From Rhyacichthys aspro (Eukaryota; Chordata; Actinopteri; Gobiiformes; Rhyacichthyidae), in the NCBI GenBank assembly GCA_036850595.1, contig CM072148.1, forward strand, positions 7,863,118 through 7,927,117: a stretch of 64,000 nt of DNA, written 5' to 3'. Made by a program: the position numbers and the translations under genes. This document shows, piece by piece, positions 19,311-32,700 of the stretch. Numbering within the stretch: position 1 is the stretch's first letter; every line of letters starts with the position of its first letter. The notes beneath the pieces were generated by a model that made no database searches, had not been told where the DNA came from, and was given only the letters and a program-made list of their open reading frames with translations.

Positions 19311-21780
19311 TTTATTATTGCAAGGTTAGCAACACTTAACAACAGTCACTTTCAATAATCGTTGATTAAAATAACTCAAGTAGGATATAGCAATGTTTAT
19401 GTCAGGTTTGGTACTAGATCACGTGACTCATTTGCTTATTGCTGCAGCAATACAGCATTTAGCTTTGACGTTGCTTTTCCAAAGTTCTATAGTGAGTACA
19501 ATTTATTATATAAACATTTACAACAATGTGAATTTGGACTTTTTTCCACGTATACGTTGAAAACATTAGCCTAAATATGCTAATACACGTCTTTCAGACT
19601 TAGCCACAACCAGAAACACTCAGGTGCGGCTAATGAAACAATCAACACAGGTGTGTTTGTGGGCCTCATTCGACACTGTGCATTTGGTCTTCTCTATTTA
19701 AATTATGAGAGACCTTGCAGTGCAGTGCAGTGTAGTGCTAGGGCTCAGCATGGGATTAGGGGGCAGCTATCTCAAGGCTGTGTTTTAGTAAAGCAAAATG
19801 AAATACATTTTGAATAAATAAAGTGAGCAATATAATTGTATATTGAATTAATATATTAAAATATTTAAGGAATCTGTGTTTGATAAAGATCAACTTGAGA
19901 CAAAAGCTTAGTGGTTCAGCGTGTGTTTGGATTCTTCTGAATTAGATGCTGGGATTGTAGAGCTTTAGCACTTGATCACATGATTCGACACATCTAAAAA
20001 TGTGTTGTGTGTTTATAAATGTAAAATTGTTTTTTTAATTACATTTTTTAAATTTCATCTTTACAGATATGAAAATAAGGGTTGTGAATGCAACACAGAA
20101 GTCTTGTCAAATAGAAGCACATTTAATATTATTCCTTCATCTGCTCCTCTGAGAGAAGGCTGCCCATTGGTCAGGTGGGTCAAGCCATTACTATGCACAG
20201 TTTCTGCAGAAGCCCACATTGACCTCAGTTTCACATCTTCATCTTTCTAGGGGGCTGTGTGTGTGTAGGCATGTGGAAAGATGAGAGGGTGCACATATTT
20301 GAAAGTCAAATTAGAGCTATGCAGTATGCATGGCTGCATCTCGGAGATACACAGGAACAGATCATGAGGCGTAGCTCAAACGGGATGCTAAATGGTCAGC
20401 GGTGCAAGTACAACTGGGATCACATGAGTAATAAAAAGTGTTTGATACAAGTTGTTCTTTCTAACAGGATGTGTGCAGCATGTCAACAGGAAAGTGGCGG
20501 TAGACAAAACCATTGTGGTTGAAAGAAAGTGGGGCTTTAGACTTCTTTGAACTTTGCTTTGTTCTCTCCAACAACAGGGTGATTTCACCTCTGCAATAAC
20601 AGATACCTGTAAAAACACTGCAGATCAGACTGCCATTCGTTTAATGTATAATGTCTATGACATGATATACTTTACTGTAAGGCAGTATGATGTTTTGTAT
20701 GAGAAAAGTACATTTACTGTATAAGACATTGTACAAAAAGAAATAAGACAAAAGAAATAATTCAGAATGCCTAAGAGTTATGTTTCTTTGCAGAACAACA
20801 ACAGGCAATTCACAATGTACCATCCTGAAAGTCCTGTTCACTTTGTATATCTGGATGCATGAAGCATGCTGTCAGTGATGTTAGAATGTATTTCTTGATG
20901 AAATGTTACAATGACGCTAAGTTGTAATTCAGAGTCCTGCTGGAGCTCCGGGTTTACTCTGATTATGTCAATAACACATAGAATCCCTTTAATAGTTAAT
21001 ACAATCCCATAATACAATCTGTAAATGTCCTAAATTTAGTAAAGGTTGGTCTGAATTTCAATTTCAATGTGTCTTTAAGTGTCCTCACAAATATAGATGC
21101 ATAAACTCGTGTGTTCTGGTCCAGGGAATTCATACATTATTCAGATAGAGACATTAAAGATGTAGATGTGGTCAGAGACATATGCAGCAAAGACACACAT
21201 ACACAAGATACAAAATTGTTGCAGGGCGACTGTTGAAGCCCATTAAAACTCTGCTGAGGTCTTTAGTTCGACTGTAGTGTCTCTCTGTAGTAGAGTCACA
21301 CAATGTTGACTCAGAGCCTGTCTGGGCTTTCAAAGAAAAGATGTGAAAAGAGAAACAAATGGGACAAAAACAGTGTCAGTGTGTGTGTTCAGAAAAGGAA
21401 AGGCATGAAGCTTGTCTCAAGTAGTGGAGATTTCACAGCTCAGTGGCTCTGTCGCTGTGCACCTGCTCACTGAAGGTGGAATGAGTGAGGTGAGGAGGTT
21501 TAGCTGAAAATGGGTTGAAAAAACATTACTAAAAAATTAAGGGGTTGTACTTGTTTCCAAACCATTATGCAACACGATTCAATATTTTCTATGTAGCTTT
21601 TATGTGGTACTGACTTACTTTTGACTTACTACATAAAGAACAGCTTGGTTCAAACAAAACGGATGGAGCCCTGTTTTTCGTGGTCAGCCCAGTTAGAACT
21701 AGGATTATAAAATCATATTTTAGGTATATCTCAGTAAATCAATTATATAAATATGATATGATATAAGCTTTATTTGCCTA

Positions 21781-21803
21781 TAAGTAAGTAAGTGAGTAAG
21801 TAA
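21781..21803 (+). repeat. (TAAG)n microsatellite
   Basis: About six tetranucleotide units with one TGAG variant. Confidence 0.8.
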
Positions 21804-22359
21804 CCTTGTCAGTTATATGAAGTAATATGATCAAAGTTATTTACTCACTCTCTGAATCTTCCATTGACAGTGTCCATTCTTTTGAAAGATTTCCCAAAAG
21901 AAGTTGAATTTTGCTACTGTTCAGCCACTGCATCATAAAAATCTTAATCTTAAAAATGTTTGATGTGCTCTAAATCTAGAATCAGTGCAGTCAGACGAGC
22001 ACTTGAACTGGACAAGTCTGTCCCTTTCAGCAGTAGATCCCACTAAAGTAATGAATAATAATGAATGTACATAGGAGTTGTCTCTGATAATTTGTATTAA
22101 TACTTTTTGTTCACACAAAACATGTGACAAATGGCATTGCAAGCGTAGCATAGAATATTATACAAGGCTCTGTAATGTACCATTGAATGAATTAGAAAAA
22201 CACATTAACACATACAGCAGTAGAAGTACTTATCTCAATTATCGCTTTACTTATCTACATCTGAATCAAAATGCTAAGATATTGTCGGAATATATTTTAC
22301 AGCTTGCATGAAATTGTTCACAACGTGAATATACTGTAGCTGTGTCTTTTATCTGTGTG

Positions 22360-22690
22360 CAAGAGAGAGAGAGAGAGACCAAGGGGTGAGTGTCTTATCT
22401 CATGAAGCAGACATTTTAAGTGCAGCAGTCACTATAAGGTCAGCGCCAATCCTGTGTCTTAGCCTCCGGACCAAAAGCTAATAGCAGTAATGACAGAGAA
22501 GGAAACGGCACAGAAGATAAGCAGACAGAAACAAATAGCAATCACTGGAAAGACAAAGTCAGTAAAAACAAGGTACGAGCAGAAGCTAAAGAGAGTAAAG
22601 AAGAAGCATAGACCAAAACAAGAGCAAGACTTTTAAAGAACTCAGAACAAGTCAAGACCATGGCAAGACAGAGTTGACACAAAGCTCAGT
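22360..22690 (+). repeat. Purine-rich low-complexity stretch
   Basis: The plus strand is dominated by A and G over roughly 330 bases, starting with a short GA run (22364-22376) and continuing with words like acagagaagg, aagacaaag and gtaaagaagaagc. No coding frame. Confidence 0.5.
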
Positions 22691-22837
22691 ATATGGAGCA
22701 TGAGAACAGATGCCAATGTAAATCCAAATGCACAAATGGAGACTGAGTTTGAGGGATTTTTAAAATAAAGATAAAATGATGTGTAATGTGGACAAATAAA
22801 TCAGTTGTTGTCTTCACTGGTCTTGATTTAAAAACTT

Positions 22838-22882
22838 GAGCAAGTCCAAGACCAAGACAAGACCGAGTAACAGTGAGTCCGA
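22838..22882 (+). repeat. Degenerate CAAGAC-type hexamer repeat
   Basis: gagcaagtccaagaccaag and the following acaagaccgag repeat a CAAGAC/CAAGTC hexamer, a simple-repeat class common in fish. Confidence 0.5.
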
Positions 22883-23233
22883 GAAGAGAGATTTTTAAAA
22901 AGTGGTTTAAATACAACGACTGAGGCTTAGCTCAGTTATTTCACCATTTTTTATTTTTTTTGTTGAAGTAAAGAGTGTGAAATAAAACAGGTTGGACTAT
23001 AACATGAGGTGCTGCAGCAATGCAAAATCCAGCAGCACAGCATAGTTCTGTTGTTTATGCTTAACATAACATGGAGCAAACACAAACATGTGTTACTGTA
23101 CAATGGGAATACATTTAAAACCGTGCTGAACCACTCCAGAGGAGACATCCCTAACATGACAATATCAGGATTCAGGTTCTGAATGAAATGTATTTCAAAT
23201 AAACAAAGACAGCGCAGCTTTCCATTGTAGTAT

Positions 23234-23279
23234 GTGTTCTCCCCCTTGTGGTCACTTATGAACATTACATGTCATAGTA
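23234..23279 (+). repeat. Short dispersed repeat copy A
   Basis: gtgttctcccccttgtggtc followed by acttatgaacattacatgtc aligns with copy B at 24007, with a few differences. Presumably pieces of one interspersed element. Confidence 0.5.
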
Positions 23280-24006
23280 TCACAGTTTTGTGAGTAAGCA
23301 AAACATTATAAATACAGTTTCAAGTACCAGGAAAACCATAAAAAGATTTTGAAATATTGATCATCTCAGTATTTAATTTACAAATAAGTCTGAAAAATGT
23401 GGTGCAATCTTATTTTCGTCCTGGCAAAAGTTATCTTAAAGTTATCTAAAGTAATTTCTTATATATTTCCAGAATGATCACAAATCACAGTATTGCCTAA
23501 AGGGAGAAGTTATGTTGTATCAGTGTCTCAGCCACCAGGTCATCCCTGTCAGGACCTCTGTATTTATTTTTTTTTTTAACACAACAGCAAAAAGGTGATC
23601 ATAGACTCTAACATCACGAATTAACATCATTCCTCTCTGTAATTCAAATCCTCATAATAATGAATCCCATTGTATATATTTAAAGTGGTATTGCATATTT
23701 GAGCCTAATGTGGGCATGGACTTTGCTTGCTTTAGTTTGCCTTGCATTTACATTACTCTAAGAGCCAAGACCTGACTTATAAACACTGGCTACATTTATA
23801 CATGTTTTCACTCATTGCACATTTACTCTATTTTCTGATGATGAGGTGTACGATCAGGATAATGTGAGATTTTATGAGAATAAACTCAGTCATGTGTCAT
23901 AGGTTACTGAATTTCCATTTCTAACTTCCACACACATTGCAGCTGTGTGTCAAAATGTTTTTTTGGTAGGATTTAGGTAGATAAATAAGTGTGGTGTGGT
24001 ATTGTG

Positions 24007-24062
24007 GTGTTTTCTCCCTCTTGTGGTCACCAGTCAACATTACACAAGGGCATGTCCTAGTA
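24007..24062 (+). repeat. Short dispersed repeat copy B
   Basis: gtgttttctccctcttgtgg, then tcaccagtcaacattacac and catgtcctag; same order as copy A about 770 bases upstream, with a 7-10 base insertion near the end. Confidence 0.5.
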
Positions 24063-24080
24063 ACAGATTTTATTTTTATA

Positions 24081-24103
24081 TTATTTATTTATTTATTTAT
24101 TTT
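24081..24103 (+). repeat. (TTTA)n microsatellite
   Basis: Five to six TTTA units. Confidence 0.85.
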
Positions 24104-25479
24104 GGCTGTAGCCAAACCAGGTTAAAGTACACCCTATTAGTTAATTTTTCTATTATGAAATAAAAAATATGCCAAATGATGATAAGCTATTGACTCCGAA
24201 CCGAGTAGAATAATAGATTACACTTTTAAAAACAAGAACCTCTTCAAGATATTTATTCCCCATTCACAAAATGTATACTGTAAGCAATTATGACCAACAT
24301 TCAAGCCATGTTGTTTTAAGTTTTGTCATCCTTGCCATCTTTTTGCTCTCTCAGCACCTTTTCACTTCAGCCAAAATTTTGAGGTCTTTTTTTTTTTTTT
24401 TTACCAGCCACCCTTTCTCTATTTTTGTTTGTGACACAAACATGCATAACATGAGCACAGCATCTCTTCACAGGTAGGTTCGGTCATGCTCTGTAGATTG
24501 GGTGTCCCAGGGTGATAAACAATTGATACAGAGCTCGGGTGACACACCTGATATCTGGGGGGCAGAGGGAGAAAGGAAGGGGGGTGAGGAGGGGCAACGG
24601 TGAGGGGGTAGGAAAGAGAGAGTGAAACAAAGTGAAAGAGTACAGCCAGTTTCGGACACACTCGAACTGTGAGGACACTCTGACTGCCTCCTCTGATGAG
24701 TCATGACATAGCTAAGGAAATGGGGCCAGAGGGCAGTGAATGTATGGAGAAAATGAACTGTGAGTGTGTATGGGCAGAGCAAAAATAAAGGAGCACTGTT
24801 GTCGAAGAAGTACCCATTTGTCTAAACTACTCACAATGTGGCCTAGACTACTACTCACTAACCTCACGCCATGTTAAACTGGCTTCAAGTGCTTGTGTGC
24901 TTTAATGTGTTTACCATGTAAACAGTCAGTTAGGTTAGACTGTTAGGAAGGCCTACCACTGTCAGCATTATTTATCCATATCTCTTTTCCTCCAGATAAG
25001 CATCTATCCTCTGTCTCTAGTAAACAGGTGGGGTGCAGCCTGCTGTTCACCCAACCCCCTCTCCCCTTTAGTTCCCACAGACTGACAGACAGACATGACT
25101 GAGCTATAAATGAACACTGTGGGCCTATTAGTAAAACAAATCATTACAATGTTAAACAGAATTAGGCAAACATGATCAAATGGGAGATTATGAGGGACTA
25201 CGTCATAACCAGCACTGAACAGGCCACAGTAATGACTCAGCAATAGTGACTGGGGACAATTTACATAAAAATGTAAGCCTGAGACTGTTAAAACTGGTAA
25301 TAAAGCATTTTGCAAAGAAATGGTAGCCTTCCTGACCAGAGATCAGTAAGACTACCGGCTAAAATAGTGTAGTTGTCTTTTTGTGTAACTTCACACTGCA
25401 GCCTACAATTTCCCCATTGCTGACAGTATCAACAGATTGCAAGTCACCTGTTAAGAGGCCAAATACCTGTATTTGGACT

Positions 25480-25777
25480 GTGGACAGTCTCCACCCTCAT
25501 TATACCCCAATCAAACTAGCACTCAGCCAGTTTTTTGCCTTTTGCCACTCCCTTACTTTCCATCTCCCCACGCCGCTAGTCCCGCCTTTCGCCGCCTTGT
25601 GAAAGGGACTGCTAGCCTGATGCGCTCTCTGGCCGTCTCCGATACTTATTTAACCTACTTTACATGCAGTTTCTAAGTGCTGGCCTTTGTATTTTATTAA
25701 CCAAGACTTTTTAAATTCGCTTCACGAAGACTGGACATTTTACTCTCACCTCTGCTGAGCTACATTCAAATTACAAG
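25480..25777 (+). promoter_or_regulatory. ugt8: ugt8 promoter and probable non-coding first exon
   Basis: CCAAT in ccccaatcaaac (near 25506) and a GC box in agtcccgcctttcgccgcc (near 25580) precede a segment ending in ACAAG/gtaaggtc, a strong donor at 25777/25778. The ugt8 start codon exon has its own acceptor at 28931, so an upstream non-coding exon is required; this is the best candidate. The transcription start is not fixed by sequence. Confidence 0.45.
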
Positions 25778-28700
25778 GTAAGGTCAACACACTATGTTGA
25801 GTGTTACAACAGGTGTAGCCTAAAGTTGAGCTAGCGTTCAAAAACTAATTTATTGTAGTATTGCGATTACTTTTTAACTCGTATGATCGATGTTAGTGAT
25901 AGATTGATTCGAAATGTCTCAGCTGTCGTTGTTTTGTGTCATATATCGTTTTCCGAGTCTCAGGTGTGACAGTCGAAACCATTTCAGAGAAGCAGGTGGA
26001 GCCGTGCTGCGTTCACGTCCTCTGAGAATCTTATTGAGCAACAGCTAGCTAGGTGAACTAATACATAACATAACAGCAGTTTGTTACCTTTTCGTGTGGA
26101 GTTGCTATCCTCGTTTAAACTAGTTTTGTGAGATTTCTCGGACCTCGATATATTGTCAGGTCACTTTAACCCTTTGAGGTTTAACAATACTGGTAAGAAT
26201 TAATTTAGTCAATTGCACTAATAATTTGTTAATCATATTAAACAGCAGCTACCCAAAAGCTAACGTTAAATGTATTTAATTCGACTACTCTCTTTTAACA
26301 ATTTCTCTTGGGGCACTTGTTTCGCAGCATTATAATGAATGAATGAGAAAATATTCTTGATGATCGTGCTTTTTTTATTTTTAATTAACTTGTGGTATTG
26401 CCGAAGTCCGTGCCACTGTCTGGTTGCTAACCTGGTGATTAACGTTAAAGGGTTTCTTTTGTAAGAACCTAACGACATGTATTATTTTTTGTTTGTTTTC
26501 TAGGTATGGTCTCCTTTTAAGCTTTTCTCTTTGTCCATTAGCTTCTTTTCTATTAGCAAAACTACCTATGGTGATTGTAAGGCTAGTCTCGGAATAGTTT
26601 AGCTAGTATTGTATTTGGTATAACTAAAAGAGAAAGCCTGTCCGACCTGTTCTTGTCTGTTGATGCTTCTTCAATGGCAAATGTAAAATAACATCATGGA
26701 AGTGAGTAGAGTGTACTTATGAAATAAAAAAGACTGAATGAGCTCCGTGGTACATATACACTAATTATTAATATTGTAATTCAGATGAAGAGCTTATGAT
26801 ATGTGTTTGTCCACTGCACATGTACTCTGGACTGCTGATGAAGCTTTAAATGATAAGGGTATGCAAAGAGGCATGTTGTCATTATAAACACTCCTGTGTG
26901 TTTTCACAGGTCAAGCGTTCTGTGCCACTTTCATTTTGCAAAGATTTCATGCTCTTTCTTAGCTTTACTTATCTACAAATAGCGCAGAGCTCTACCTTTT
27001 ATCACAAGAGGACAAAGTATGATTGTACAGATCCAAACCCTGATAGCCTTCGTCACTTTGTAAACTTCCAGCTCGCTCCAGCCAGGTAGACAGAGTTCTT
27101 TTGTATTGCAGTGTAGAAAGTGCATGGCTGATATTAGTTATAAAGTTTGATTTGTGCTATGACAAAATAGAGGCCTTGGTTGATAATATATCTCCAAACC
27201 ATATTTCCAAGCATTCCTGATGGTGACCCAAAAGTTGAGGTGAACTTTCAAATCAGCACGTATAGCTGTTCCTTTCTTTTTTATTTGGTTCAACACATCC
27301 AGCCTTTTAAAACACTACAGTTTGAAACCATGTTAGCAAATACAAGTCTGTTAACTATGTTAAGTTTAAAGTTGTTACCTTAAATAAACAGCTCAGCCTG
27401 AACTGACTTAACTCACCTCGCCACTGCTTTAGCAGCAACAACACTTCCTCCAGCTGCAAAATGGAACAGTTTAGATTGTATTTTAGTATACTATAGTAAA
27501 TAATTACCAATAATGATCACATTCTTATTTATTTCATTGTTCTTTTAAAATAATTCTGGATTAGTTTACTTTTCTACAACACAAACAGTACACTTTTAAG
27601 TTAAGGGGATACCTAATATTAGCATATTGACATAATTGACTCACACCTACCAGGACTTTAGAGAGACCAAAGCTATTGACACTTGTTTTTTGTTGATATT
27701 GGCTCCACCCTTTCGTAACCCCCACCTTAGTTGACCCCACCCATTATTTCTTATCCTTTTAATTCATTTAATCAGATAATTTCCCCAGCCCTCCCTGTGG
27801 GCTCCGTAACCAGACTCCATTGTTAGTAACTTTAGTCACGATGCATCACAGTTCTTGGTAGACAGTGGCTGGTTTCTATAGCTACAGTCAACAGTCTGGC
27901 CCAAGAAGTGTTTGTAATGCTATCCTCTGGACATTGCTAAACAAAATGGTGGCCACCTTGTGTCCTTTTGCAGGCGGCAGCTGTTTGTGGAGAGCCACAA
28001 CGCCCAGGTGGTTAATAGAGTACCGTATATAGTTCTGTTTAGATGCTATCAGCTCACATTATAAACCGCTGTGTCACATGAGCTCACGTTTGACGTAAAG
28101 ATAATGACGAGGTATTTTTCATTAGGAGATTGATCTTGTCTCTTGAGGCAAAGGAAATTGGGCAGTGACAGGACATAATATCCTTTTTTTTTTTGTTATT
28201 TTGGCAGTTACTTTGGCACTCTATTGATACCACATTCTCTTTCAGTGGTTGGCACATTTACTGAAAAAAACAACACGATTCTAGTAATTTTGATATAATA
28301 ATAATAATAGAGCACATTTTGTGTATGCAAGGGGACCATGATAATAGCTCTTTGTGTTTTTCTTTGTGAATAGAGTGGCTGGATGTTTAGAATGACGTTG
28401 GTGCTGCCTACACCATGTCAGTCTTGACTTTGCAGAGACTGGAGAAGTGGAATTCAAGCATGGAGCAAAAAGGCAAAGGTTCATTAGACAAAGGAGCATT
28501 TGATGCACATAAGACAAGAATAATTGGTCTAAAATGAATATTTATAAATAGACACAGTTTCATTTACTTGATAGTTATCCTTTGAAAATGTCGAGAGAAA
28601 CAATTAGAAATATTGTTTGCTTTTCTTGCTTGATGTTAGCCTTAATTCAGTGGACTAGTGTGGGTTGCTAAAAGCCAGGAGTAATGTATGGGGTCTCTGT

Positions 28701-28931
28701 GCTTATTACACAACTACTTATTCAATACTACTTATTCATATGACTGGGGTTGACCTATGGGCAGAGTGTATTATCTGCATAAATGGCGTTGACTCATATC
28801 AACAAGGTGCATTTTTTTCTTAATTATGCATAATGCATTGGGCTGTGAAGTCTATATTGCATTTTGATAATGGTGCCATTCTGTTATAATACCACATTGT
28901 ATTAACATGACTCCTCTGTTTGTCATTTCAG
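25778..28931 (+). other. ugt8: ugt8 intron 1 (inferred)
   Basis: About 3.15 kb between the candidate first exon and the coding exon. Mostly AT-rich; no recognisable coding exon or intact repeat. The short open frames (for example 26850-27089) have no family resemblance. Confidence 0.45.
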
Positions 28932-28933
28932 CC

Positions 28934-29764
28934 ATGCTCCTCCCTACACCTCTACTCCTCCTCCTCGGCCTCCTCACCTGGAGCCCCTCTGCATCCTGGG
29001 CTGGTAAAATCATTGTGGTGCCACCCATCATGTTTGAATCTCACCTGTACATCTTCAAGACTCTAGCCACGGCCCTGCACCAAGAGGGCCATGAGACCCA
29101 TTTCCTGGTTTCAGAAGGTCGGGAGGTACCGCCTTCTCCTTACTACCATTTACAGCGCTACCCAGGGATCTTTAATAGCAGCACTGCAGACAGTTTTCTC
29201 CAATCCAAAGTCAACAACATTTTCTCAGGCCGCCTGACATTTCTGGAGCTGTTTGACATTCTTGATCACTACTCTCAAAACTGTGATGCTGTAGTTGGCA
29301 GCGTTGAGGTCATGACCCGCCTCAAGGAAGCCAAGTTTGACCTGCTGCTGGTGGACCCTAATGAGATGTGTGGTTTTGTAATTGCCCATATCCTAGGTGT
29401 GCAATATGCTGTGTTTGGAACAGGCCTGTGGTATCCTGCTGAGGTGGGTGCCCCAGCCCCACTGTCATATGTTCCAGAGTTCAACTCCCTGCTGACAGAC
29501 CGCATGACCCTACTCGAGAGGATTGCCAACACAGCTGTGTACCTGGTGCAGCGATTTGGAATCCAATACATTGCACTTCCTAAATACGACCGGATTATGA
29601 AGAAATATGGGGTACAGCCTCAGGTGGCCATGAATGACTTGGTGCAGGGCAGTCGGCTGTGGATGCTATGCACTGATCTGGCCCTGGAGTTTCCCAGGCC
29701 CACCTTGCCCCATGTGGTGTACATAGGGGGCATTCTCACCAAGCCCCCCAGCCCGCTGCCAGAG
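28934..29764 (+). CDS. ugt8: ugt8 coding exon 1: signal peptide and acceptor-binding domain
   Basis: 277 codons from ATG (two bases after acceptor tcatttcag) to donor gtcagt. It encodes the whole N-terminal, ceramide-binding half, ending VVYIGGILTKPPSPLPE, the same exon end as in mammalian UGT8. An FNSST sequon is a potential glycosylation site. Confidence 0.97.
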
Positions 29765-32700
29765 GTCAGTACTCACACAGACAGGAATAATAGGAATAAT
29801 ATTAAAATGACATTTGATTAAGAATTGAAGATCACATTGATTGAGTATTCTCTGCAAATCCCCTGTCCAGTTAAAAGCTGTCTCAAGTTAAATGCTGTGA
29901 TTAAGACAAAGGGCCACTTTAGATTTGAGAACACCTCTAAGCAAATCAGTATTTTATCAATATTGGTGCAAGAATGCATGATTAGTATTCAAATATGTGA
30001 GGCTATGCCCATACTCAAAAGTTTTTAAAACACAATGTACTTCACTTTCAAACATAATTTCCCAAACATTTTAGCTTGTTAGAGGAACACAATTGGTATG
30101 ATATATTTTGTTGTTTAAAATTAAATTAAAGAGCCTTTCAGCAGCATTTAGCTTTCACTAATAGTAATTATTTTAAATGCATTAATTCATGTGTTCTTTA
30201 AAAAAAGGGCAGTATAAAATACCAACTTTATTTATTGATGACACAGTCTCTGCTTCCTCTTTTTTTATATTGCATCACTTTTACAGACACGCCATCATTT
30301 TGGTATGCACCCTCTCTTAACGTATCCCCTTTTTCAGCCTCAAATCAGTCAGTATCCCTAATTGTCACCCTGACACAAAGAGCGCCTTCAGGAAGACTAC
30401 TTACTGAGAATGGATTTGAGCTGAATGGTTTTTGAGGAAAGAGCAGAGGAGGGCAGAGGCGCGTGGTGATAGGGGTACGTCCAGCGTTGGGATGAGGAGA
30501 GCGCAGGCCGCCGGTATCTGCTACGGGGGGTTTTGGAATGCCACTCAAGCCAATAGGGCGCATTGTGCTGCGTTGGGTGGAGGGAGTTATAATGGAAGTG
30601 GAAGGAGAACGCAGCTATTGTTCTTGGCCGAGCTCTGGGCACACTGAGACTCTTCATGGGGTCACTGAGGCTGCGTTGTGGGGACAGGAGGGCCGCACTG
30701 CTGGGACACAGGGCCCAGTGTGCATCTTGAGGTTGTGCCGTGCCAGGGCCGGCCTTAACTGCCGCAGCTGGACCCTTTTTCTCCTTTTCCTCATTTGTCC
30801 TCTCCCCCTCGGATCCCTTTTACCCACTGTCACCCATCACCCCAATTTAAACAAGTGTTGTGCGTTGTGTTCTAGATTTGTTCCAAAATAAGCATTAACA
30901 TACCACAAAAAAATGTTCTGTGAGACGTCCCTCTCCATAACACACTTTATCTGCTAATTAAAAAACATTTTGCTGAGAGCTTTATTAACACCCATGAGCC
31001 TCACTCCTGTGTTTTGTTCACTGAAAATGACAAAGTGATTAAAGTAGAACCCCAAACAAGTTTTCTAAGAACAAACCTCTAGAGTAGATAGTCATCATTT
31101 TCCAGACGTTCTTCATGTCTCTTCGTGTCACTGCCATCAAGTGCTGCAGATTGTTTTGTCAGTGGAGACTAAGAAAGGAGACTGGAGAGCTGAAATTATA
31201 AATGCTGCAGCAAGCAAAAAAAAAGTTTGTTTATTTTATTCATTAACAGCATGTAATGACATTTGAAGAAGGACAATTAACAACACACATATGCAGCTCA
31301 TTTGTGTCCAAGCTTTAGTATACTGTGTAAGCATTGTTCTTTAAAGTTCAAATTAAAATAACCTTTTCATTTTACCATTTTAAATTTTAAAAATCTGGAT
31401 ATTAGGGTCTTAACATGACAAACTAAATTCATATTGACAGCTTTTAAAGTAATAAGGATAGAAATTAAATCACAGTTAAGTTAACTTACAGTTTAAATAC
31501 ATTAAAGTATGTAAAATGTGGCTCTTGGTATGTCATTTTCAAATTCTAACAGCAGTCTAAAGTTAACTGCTCTAACAGCTTTAAAACAGCAGTAATAATG
31601 AACATGCATCTCTGCACTAAGCAGGCTATTGCAAGTCCGATTGACGCAATAGTTTTGAATGTTCATTTTTCTTTCATTTTTCTTCCTACAGGATTTCGAA
31701 GCATGGGTGAATGACACAGCGGAGCATGGCTTTGTGGTTGTGTCCTTTGGAGCTGGGGTCAAGTACCTTTCCCATGACATTGCTCACAAACTGGCTGGAG
31801 CCCTGGCCAGGCTGCCACAGCGAGTCGTCTGGAGGTAAACTACCTTCTGCTCTGTGCTCCTCGTAAATCAGATCTGGCACACTCTGGGAAACACTATTTA
31901 TTTGTCCTGAATCCAAAAACTCCTGGCTGTCAGAGCATTATAAATCAGGTTGACCAACTCCTGTGGTATTACTCACACAGTACCTTTCCATTTCTTTATA
32001 TTAAGAGCATTTGTGTTACTTCACCTTACACACACTTATAAGAATCACCTTATCACATGTCTATATAGACAAAGTATGCATGGCCATAAATGTGTTGGTC
32101 ATAAATTAATAGTGGATTACCCTGTTACTCTGTTATTGAGCTTTTATTGTTTGTTGTTGCTGACTAAGCAGAGATAAGTCTGACTGAAATCTAACCCTGA
32201 TGTAATAATTTACCCAGAGTTCCATAGTGGTGACCTATTAACCATCTTGTCAACGAAGAAGAAAAACGGAATGTGACGCTATTAAAGCAGAAGAATAAAA
32301 CTTGATATAAGCTGTTTCTCAATGTGTACGCTCCCATTCACAACTGAGTTAATCCTTAAACCTTTATCCCTGTTTACTAGGAACTACTGACAACAGGAGT
32401 CATTGTGTTTTATCCCAAATAGATCTGTTAATTCAACACCCTGACTTAGTAGTTCAAGGTTGAGTAATCCACATACAAAAATATTTATTCTGTCAATTGT
32501 GGTTTGTTTCATTAGGTCAGTGTCATAATCACTATCTTTGGAAACAAAGCCTCTGCGTCAGAACATATTTATTCCCAGCTGACTTATTCATAGCTGTTTA
32601 CTGTCTGTGGGTTATTCTTTCAACTTGTGGCTGTGTGCAAAGCTCACATGGCTGTTGCAGGCCCTTACCTGTACAAATAAATAAAACTATTTCATGTGAT

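Larger units (their letters stand above)
18017..25479. other. Intergenic region between head-to-head spock3 and ugt8
   Basis: About 7.5 kb contain no coding exon I can support. It holds an exon-like GC patch (19198-19310), small simple repeats, a purine-rich stretch (22360-22690), two copies of a short dispersed motif (23234 and 24007) and AT-rich filler. The plus- and minus-strand frames here lack start context and family resemblance. Confidence 0.6.

Noticed and set aside
24419..24782. Overlapping minus-strand frames of 64-104 codons
   Set aside because: Pro/Ser/Leu-rich low-complexity frames in pyrimidine-rich DNA; no homologous family and mutually overlapping.
28907..28933. Upstream in-frame ATG of the ugt8 coding frame
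   Set aside because: It lies before the acceptor ttcag ending at 28931, so it is intronic. The ATG at 28934 gives a normal signal peptide like the mammalian enzyme.
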